DNA of 47,429 bases from CAZJYI01 sp964550025 (GTDB lineage: Bacteria; Verrucomicrobiota; Kiritimatiellia; UBA8416; CAYOBW01): the NCBI GenBank assembly GCA_964550025.1, contig CAZJYI010000086.1:1-47429 (forward strand). The letters run 5' to 3'. A model generated the notes under the pieces. It made no database searches. It saw nothing but the letters and a program-made list of their open reading frames with translations, and was not told the origin of the DNA. This document shows, piece by piece, positions 43,327 to 47,429 of the stretch. Position 1 is the stretch's first letter. Each line of letters opens with the position of its first letter. The position numbers and the translations under genes are program-made.

Positions 43327-44367
43327 ATGATTCGTGCCACGGACATAGCCGATTTCTACCAGCAGTTGGCGCTGTTGATCAAATCAAACCTCCCGCTTCC
43401 CGACAGCCTCGTCCGGCTCGCGAAGCAGTTTCCGCGGCGAAAGATGGCGCAAATAGTGGAACGCCTGGGAGAGGAGACGGCCCGGGGCCGCACATTCTCG
43501 CAGGTCCTGAAGGAACATGCCGATGTCTTCCCGCCATTCCATTCGCAGCTTCTGGCCGCCGGGGAAACAACGGGCACGCTGCCCGTCATGCTGTTCACGG
43601 TGGCACGGTTTGCGCGTGTGCAGCACTTCCTGGTCTCACGCCTGCGGGAGGTGTTCGCCTACCCGCTGCTGACCATTCATGTGGCATGCCTGGTGCTCGG
43701 TTTCCTTTCAGTTCGCGTGATTCCGTTCTACGTGAACATCTACTCGGACATGTACGGCGGCGACTACCTTCCGTGGCTGACTCGCATCGTGTTCGGAATG
43801 GGGCTTCTCATCAGCAACAACATCGGGGTGTTCGGCGCACTCTATCTCGCTTTCGTCGTCCTGAGTGCGGTCATATTTCTGCCGACCCACCGCTGCAAAC
43901 GCGGGCTCCTGCACATTGTTGCCGTCATGCCCGGCACGCGAAGGCTGCTGCACGAGCTCGACGCGGCACGGCTGTGCAGTCTCTGGTCCAGTTTCGTCGC
44001 ACAGGCGATGCCGTCCGTCGACATCCTGCGTGCCTCGAGCCGGCTGGTGGCGGCGCCCACTCTGCGGACCTCGCTCGAACGCGCCGCCGACGCCGTCGCA
44101 GCAGGGCGCGGCGTTGCCGACGCCCTGGACAACGAAACGGCGGTTGACGGGCTCATCGTTATGACCCTCGAGCACGCGGACGAGCAGGATCTGGCGGACG
44201 AGCTGCTGAAACTCGCGGAGCTGTACGAGAACCGCGTTGCGATGGGTGTCCGATGGGCCACCCAGGCCTGGACCATCATCGCCCTCGTAAGCATGATCGT
44301 AACCGTGGGGATCGTCGTTGTCTCCCTGTTTCTCCCCCTGATCCAGTTCGTACGGTACATCGGCTGA
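43327..44367 (+). CDS. Type II secretion/type IV pilus platform protein (GspF/PilC), copy 1
   Basis: 346 aa from the ATG at 43327. Two GspF domains: first about 5-115 (FYQQLALLIKSNLPLPDSL, GETTGTLPVMLFTVARF), membrane helices about 120-145 and 155-185, second domain about 225-315 (DAARLCSLWSSFVAQAMPSVDIL), and a last helix about 318-340. GspF-type proteins sit in the inner membrane and couple the ATPase to pilin assembly. The next gene starts two bases after its stop. Confidence 0.9.
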   Translation: MIRATDIADFYQQLALLIKSNLPLPDSLVRLAKQFPRRKMAQIVERLGEETARGRTFSQVLKEHADVFPPFHSQLLAAGETTGTLPVMLFTVARFARVQHFLVSRLREVFAYPLLTIHVACLVLGFLSVRVIPFYVNIYSDMYGGDYLPWLTRIVFGMGLLISNNIGVFGALYLAFVVLSAVIFLPTHRCKRGLLHIVAVMPGTRRLLHELDAARLCSLWSSFVAQAMPSVDILRASSRLVAAPTLRTSLERAADAVAAGRGVADALDNETAVDGLIVMTLEHADEQDLADELLKLAELYENRVAMGVRWATQAWTIIALVSMIVTVGIVVVSLFLPLIQFVRYIG

Positions 44368-44369
44368 CC

Positions 44370-45560
44370 ATGCACACAGAACCCATGTTGGCACACGGAT
44401 CGCCGCACGGGCCGTCGCTCCCGGGAGGCTTCCTGAACGTGGAGCCGCCGGCCTGGCGGGGCGGCGGTGCAGGAGACCACGCCCACGCCTGCATGGTTGC
44501 CGACGCCCTGGCCTGGGCAGTCGAACACGATATGCCCCTCACCGACGCCTTGCGCGCACTCCCGTTCATGCGCCCCTGCCCGCCATGGAAGAGGCCGCTG
44601 CAGGCCCTGGACGGGAACTACCGGCTCCATTGCTTCTCGATCCCGCGTGCCCAGATGCGATGGGGCAGACGCATGCTGCAGGTCATCGGCGAGCTCGAAG
44701 GGGGCTGGTCACTCGGTGACGCGCTTCACAATTCGCTGCACCGGCTCCTGCCCGAGTTCTTCATTGTCGGCGTGCAACGCGCCGAGAAAGAGGGGCGCCT
44801 TGCCACGGCGTTGCCCATTCTTGCCGCTCAGCTTCGCTTCCCCTCCTCCCTGAAACAGCAGGTGCACAGCCACCTGATGCTCGCCCTCTGCAAGTTCACG
44901 ACGGCCGTTCTCCTCGTACACTTCGTCACGGTCGTCATCCTGCCAAAGCTGCTCGAAATCTACTCTGAGCTCGGGGACGCGCCGGTGTGGGATCGACTGG
45001 AATCACCGGCATACGTCGTGGCCTGGGTCACGCGCCTCCTGACCCTCGGGGTGGTCATCGCCATCGTCCTTCCGCATGCGGACCCGTACGCGGAGAAGCT
45101 CCTGCTGCGCCTTCCGCTCGTCAACCGCCTGTGGAAACGCGCCGCCCTGGCTGAGCTGGCCCTGGGCATGGCGGCCTTTCTCCGGCAGGGAGACGATGTG
45201 CTTCAGGCCGCGCGCTGGTGCCGGTCGTCCACGCGCAGCACCTGGGTGCGAGGGCGGCTTGACGAGATTATCGCGCTGATCGAAAGCGGCACTCCCTGGG
45301 CAGAGGCGTGCCGACAAGCCCGCATCGGATCGGCCTTCGAACAGTGGATCGCCGTCAACGCGGCCGAACGTGAGGATCCCGCGTCCGGCTTCGACCTCAT
45401 CGCCGACTGGCAACATCAGAGGATCAACGCAGCCTGCGGCTGGATAAACCAGTGGTCCGAGCCCATCACCTCGCTTGTCATGGCAGGCATGGTAGGCTAT
45501 ATCGCCTACTACGTCTTTGCCTGCCTCACAAACTGCATCTACTCCCTGGTCATGCCATGA
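44370..45560 (+). CDS. GspF-like platform protein, copy 2
   Basis: 396 aa from the ATG at 44370, two bases after the previous stop. Divergent GspF: first domain about 45-155 (VADALAWAVEHDMPLTDALRAL, RAEKEGRLATALPILAAQL), helices about 165-190 and 215-240, second domain about 255-350 (LAELALGMAAFLRQGDDVLQAA), last helix about 365-390. It has a 30-residue N-terminal extension. Two GspF genes in tandem may form a hetero-oligomeric platform. ATGA overlap with the next gene. Confidence 0.85.
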   Translation: MHTEPMLAHGSPHGPSLPGGFLNVEPPAWRGGGAGDHAHACMVADALAWAVEHDMPLTDALRALPFMRPCPPWKRPLQALDGNYRLHCFSIPRAQMRWGRRMLQVIGELEGGWSLGDALHNSLHRLLPEFFIVGVQRAEKEGRLATALPILAAQLRFPSSLKQQVHSHLMLALCKFTTAVLLVHFVTVVILPKLLEIYSELGDAPVWDRLESPAYVVAWVTRLLTLGVVIAIVLPHADPYAEKLLLRLPLVNRLWKRAALAELALGMAAFLRQGDDVLQAARWCRSSTRSTWVRGRLDEIIALIESGTPWAEACRQARIGSAFEQWIAVNAAEREDPASGFDLIADWQHQRINAACGWINQWSEPITSLVMAGMVGYIAYYVFACLTNCIYSLVMP

Positions 45561-45955
45561 CACGACAGGCACAACCGAACTGCCGCCGTCCGCAACGGCC
45601 CCGCGCGCGCCGCGACGGCACAACCGCCATGGAAATGATCGGAGCGCTGGGAATCCTGATGCTGCTCCTGTCGTGCTTTTACGCCTCGCTCCACGGGGTA
45701 CTCGATGCGGGACGGACGTTTGTACGGGAGGCGCAGGCGATATACGTGCTGGAGAACGTCGTCGAGCGGCTCGGGGCCGAACGCACGCGCGATGCGGATC
45801 GCGCCAAAGCGCTGTTGGAGGAGGAACTGGCGGCGAGCGCGTTGGCGAAAGAGGAGGCAATCACCGCGTCGTGCGAGCCCGTTGAGCAAGGAACGCGTCT
45901 CCGCATTCGAAGGTCCGAAAAGCGGCTGCTGGCCGAGGTGTGCATACCGAAATGA
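45557..45955 (+). CDS. Pseudopilin-like protein
   Basis: 132 aa, overlapping the previous gene by four bases. After a 21-residue basic leader the motif is G-TTAMEMIGALGILMLLL, with Glu at mature position 5, so prepilin peptidase could cleave and methylate it. A helix follows (about 25-100) and a short basic end. It is a short minor pseudopilin. The leader is longer than usual. Confidence 0.75.
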   Translation: MTRQAQPNCRRPQRPRARRDGTTAMEMIGALGILMLLLSCFYASLHGVLDAGRTFVREAQAIYVLENVVERLGAERTRDADRAKALLEEELAASALAKEEAITASCEPVEQGTRLRIRRSEKRLLAEVCIPK

Positions 45956-46422
45956 AGATACAGCCCCACAGAGGTTATACGATGGTCGAGCTGCTGACCG
46001 TCCTGGCGATCTTCGCGACGCTCGTTTCCGCCGCCACGCGGCTTTTCGGCGACGCATGGGTCTCCATCCGGCGCGCCACGACGCACATGGAGACCGCACA
46101 GACCGTCCGCCTCGTCGCCGACCGCTGGCGCGCGGTCGTCCACGAGACGCAGCCGGGTTCCTGGCAGATAGCCGACGGACGGTTCACCGCGGGCGCCGAG
46201 CAGGTGTTCTTCGATGACCGTCATGTTGTGTTCAAGAACGGCGACACCGAACGACGCCTCCACCTGCCCGGATCGTTGGCGGGGCGGTTCAGCATCGAGC
46301 ACAAAGAGGCGGGCGCCGATTGCGCCGTCCTGACGCTGGAATGGGAACGGCGCTACTTCCGCGCATCGGCAACCGAGCGCGTCCGCATCGTGGGCTGCGC
46401 GGGGAAAGGGGCGGACCGATGA
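45952..46422 (+). CDS. Type IV pilin/pseudopilin
   Basis: 156 aa with ATGA overlap to the gene before. Leader MKIQPHRG then YTMVELLTVLAIFATLV with Glu at mature position 5, the classic prepilin N-terminus. The rest is a beta-rich globular part (about 55-150). It resembles minor pseudopilins of the GspH/GspJ kind. It overlaps the next gene by four bases. Confidence 0.88.
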   Translation: MKIQPHRGYTMVELLTVLAIFATLVSAATRLFGDAWVSIRRATTHMETAQTVRLVADRWRAVVHETQPGSWQIADGRFTAGAEQVFFDDRHVVFKNGDTERRLHLPGSLAGRFSIEHKEAGADCAVLTLEWERRYFRASATERVRIVGCAGKGADR

Positions 46423-46823
46423 GAGTGAACGGACACAGGGGCAGACGCCAATGGCGCTCACTTGGGCCACGTCACGGGGTGCCGTCTCCCGTAGCGCGGG
46501 TACCTGACCCGCGTGCGCGCATGTGCAGAGAACGAACCGGGAGAGAAGTGCCTGTCGGCCTCATCCTCTCTTGTCGTTCGCCTGAACATGCTCATGCGCG
46601 GAACGGATTTCCGCGCTACGCGGATGCCCGCGTCACGAGGACATGGGGCACGACCGAGTCCGGAAAGAAGGGCTTCGCCATGCTGGTCGTCCTCGTGATG
46701 TCCTTCATCCTCTCCCTCATGCTCACGACCCTGATGACCGTGACCTACACCCTCCACGCCGACAACCGCCGCGCCAAGGCCGTGCTGCAGGAGCGGGCGA
46801 ACGATCTGCCCCCAGGCTCGTAA
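46419..46823 (+). pseudogene. Truncated prepilin gene with REP insertion
   Basis: 134 codons. The prepilin motif KKGFAMLVVLVMSFILSLMLTTL appears only at about residue 84, and no Glu is at mature position 5, as in GspK/PilX. The frame ends after about 48 mature residues; this family has 200 or more. The long leader contains a repeat-like segment (46490-46620) in frame. Downstream, another frame continues QARKSISAARGMERAR before the repeat cluster starts, so a frameshift near the C5 run at 46809 is possible. Either decay or a sequence error fits. Confidence 0.65.
46490..46620. repeat. REP-like insertion bounded by GTAG hairpins
   Basis: Perfect 10-bp inverted ends (46490-46499 and 46611-46620). 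Inside each end is a hairpin: 46495-46501 with 46507-46513, and 46596-46603 with 46609-46616. GTAG heads both when read inward. It lies inside the leader of the broken prepilin. Confidence 0.7.
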
Positions 46824-47429
46824 GAGCATCTCCGCGGCACGAGGGATGGAACGTGCGAGGCGAGGATTGCCCTGCGGCCTCAGATCACCTCTGGTCTGGC
46901 AAAGAATCCCCGGCGCTTGCGTGCCGGCCCGTAGCCGTGGCGAAGGCTGGCCGCCGGGAAGCTTCAGGTTTGTGCGCTACAGGTGTGGCGTGCCCCTCCC
47001 AAGAATCCCCGGCGCTTGCCGCCGGGAAGCTTCAGGTTTGTGCGCTACAGGTGTGGCGTGCCCCTCCCAAGAATCCCCGGCGCTTGCCGCCGGGAAGCTT
47101 CAGGTTTGTGCACTACAGGTGTGCACTCTCCCCCCCCTTGTCCTGAGCCCGGGGTGAGCAAGGGAAGGAGCCTCGCGCGCCTTTCGCTCGCGCCGGGCTC
47201 GGGTCTGGGGCGATGGGCGGGGTTTGTAGCTGGGGAGCCTGAAGGATCCCGGCGGCAAGCGCCGGGGATTCCCGAGCGAGGGGGGAGAGCTTCGCGCGCT
47301 TCTCGCTCCAACCGGGCTCGCGACTGTGGCGGGAGCGGGGGCGTGTAGCATGCGAACCTGAAGCTTCCCGCCCTCAAGGGCTGTCCTTTATACACAAAAG
47401 ATAGCTGGACTTTCATGCGCCGGGCTCGT
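46824..47429. repeat. Cluster of GTAG-headed palindromic repeats
   Basis: A 68-bp unit (start 47001, repeated at 47069, and at 46902 with 31 extra bases) contains the palindrome CCCGGCG-CTTGC-CGCCGGG and ends with CTAC, that is GTAG on the other strand (46977, 47045, 47113). From about 47143, two larger diverged copies lie in the opposite orientation, with GTAGC at about 47227 and 47346. No gene seen. Confidence 0.8.

Noticed and set aside
46902..47136. CRISPR array
   Set aside because: The 68-bp units are adjacent with no unique spacers, contain a palindrome with GTAG heads, and recur inverted nearby, so they are REP-like repeats.

Overview
The window is a GC-rich bacterial chromosome segment holding about 43 protein genes. 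No rRNA, tRNA or CRISPR array is visible. Several traits point to the Planctomycetota-Verrucomicrobiota-Chlamydiota group, most likely Kiritimatiellota: a NfeD/FloA operon, an MJ0042-like zinc ribbon on a WD40 protein, an HU protein fused to zinc ribbons, a DUF4388/PAS protein, and a high density of short 'phrase' repeats between genes. The phylum call is inference; the group call is firmer.

Layout. 1-8122: a hybrid sensor kinase with an altered H-box, a membrane-anchored TPR protein, and a large WD40 membrane protein convergent with it. 8123-13443 (minus strand): dnaK, groES and groEL end in a terminator whose hairpin carries the probable promoter for rpoZ-smpB; tatA follows with its own promoter. 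13925-18272: yebC, ruvC, ruvA, a small anchored protein, ruvB and a membrane protein, the Holliday-junction cluster. 18309-25422: a PflX-type radical SAM protein, an EF-G-like GTPase, an amino-acid permease fused to a PTS EIIA-like domain, and argS. 25798-29146 (plus): rpsU, a terminator, then a TIM-barrel isomerase, a GDP-deoxymannose-reductase-like enzyme and a flippase-like membrane protein, which look like surface-sugar genes. 29318-32004: a Mur ligase, folB and a FolM/PTR1-like reductase. 32069-36016: long NfeD protease, short NfeD, FloA and a proline-rich membrane protein. 35963-41525: HU-zinc-ribbon protein, PAS-DUF4388 protein, crcB/exporter/rlmD operon and a CII-like regulator. 41580-46823: a reduced type II secretion/type IV pilus-like cluster: one ATPase, two platform proteins, two prepilins and a broken third prepilin. 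46824-47429: a cluster of GTAG-headed palindromic repeats.

The most unusual content is non-coding. At least fifteen intergenic arrays are built from 7-bp units. The unit sequences differ (GTTCRAY, CAGATTT, AAATCCG, GCGGATT, GGTTATT, ATGGACT, GAGTGGC, CGCGACT), but the period is always 7. One array has 27 units in perfect register. Two arrays form a perfect 29-bp inverted repeat around a gene of the 23S rRNA intervening-sequence protein family. Arrays also supply the stop codons or C-terminal residues of four genes. A second class, GTAG plus hairpin, matches the REP architecture mobilised by RAYT transposases.
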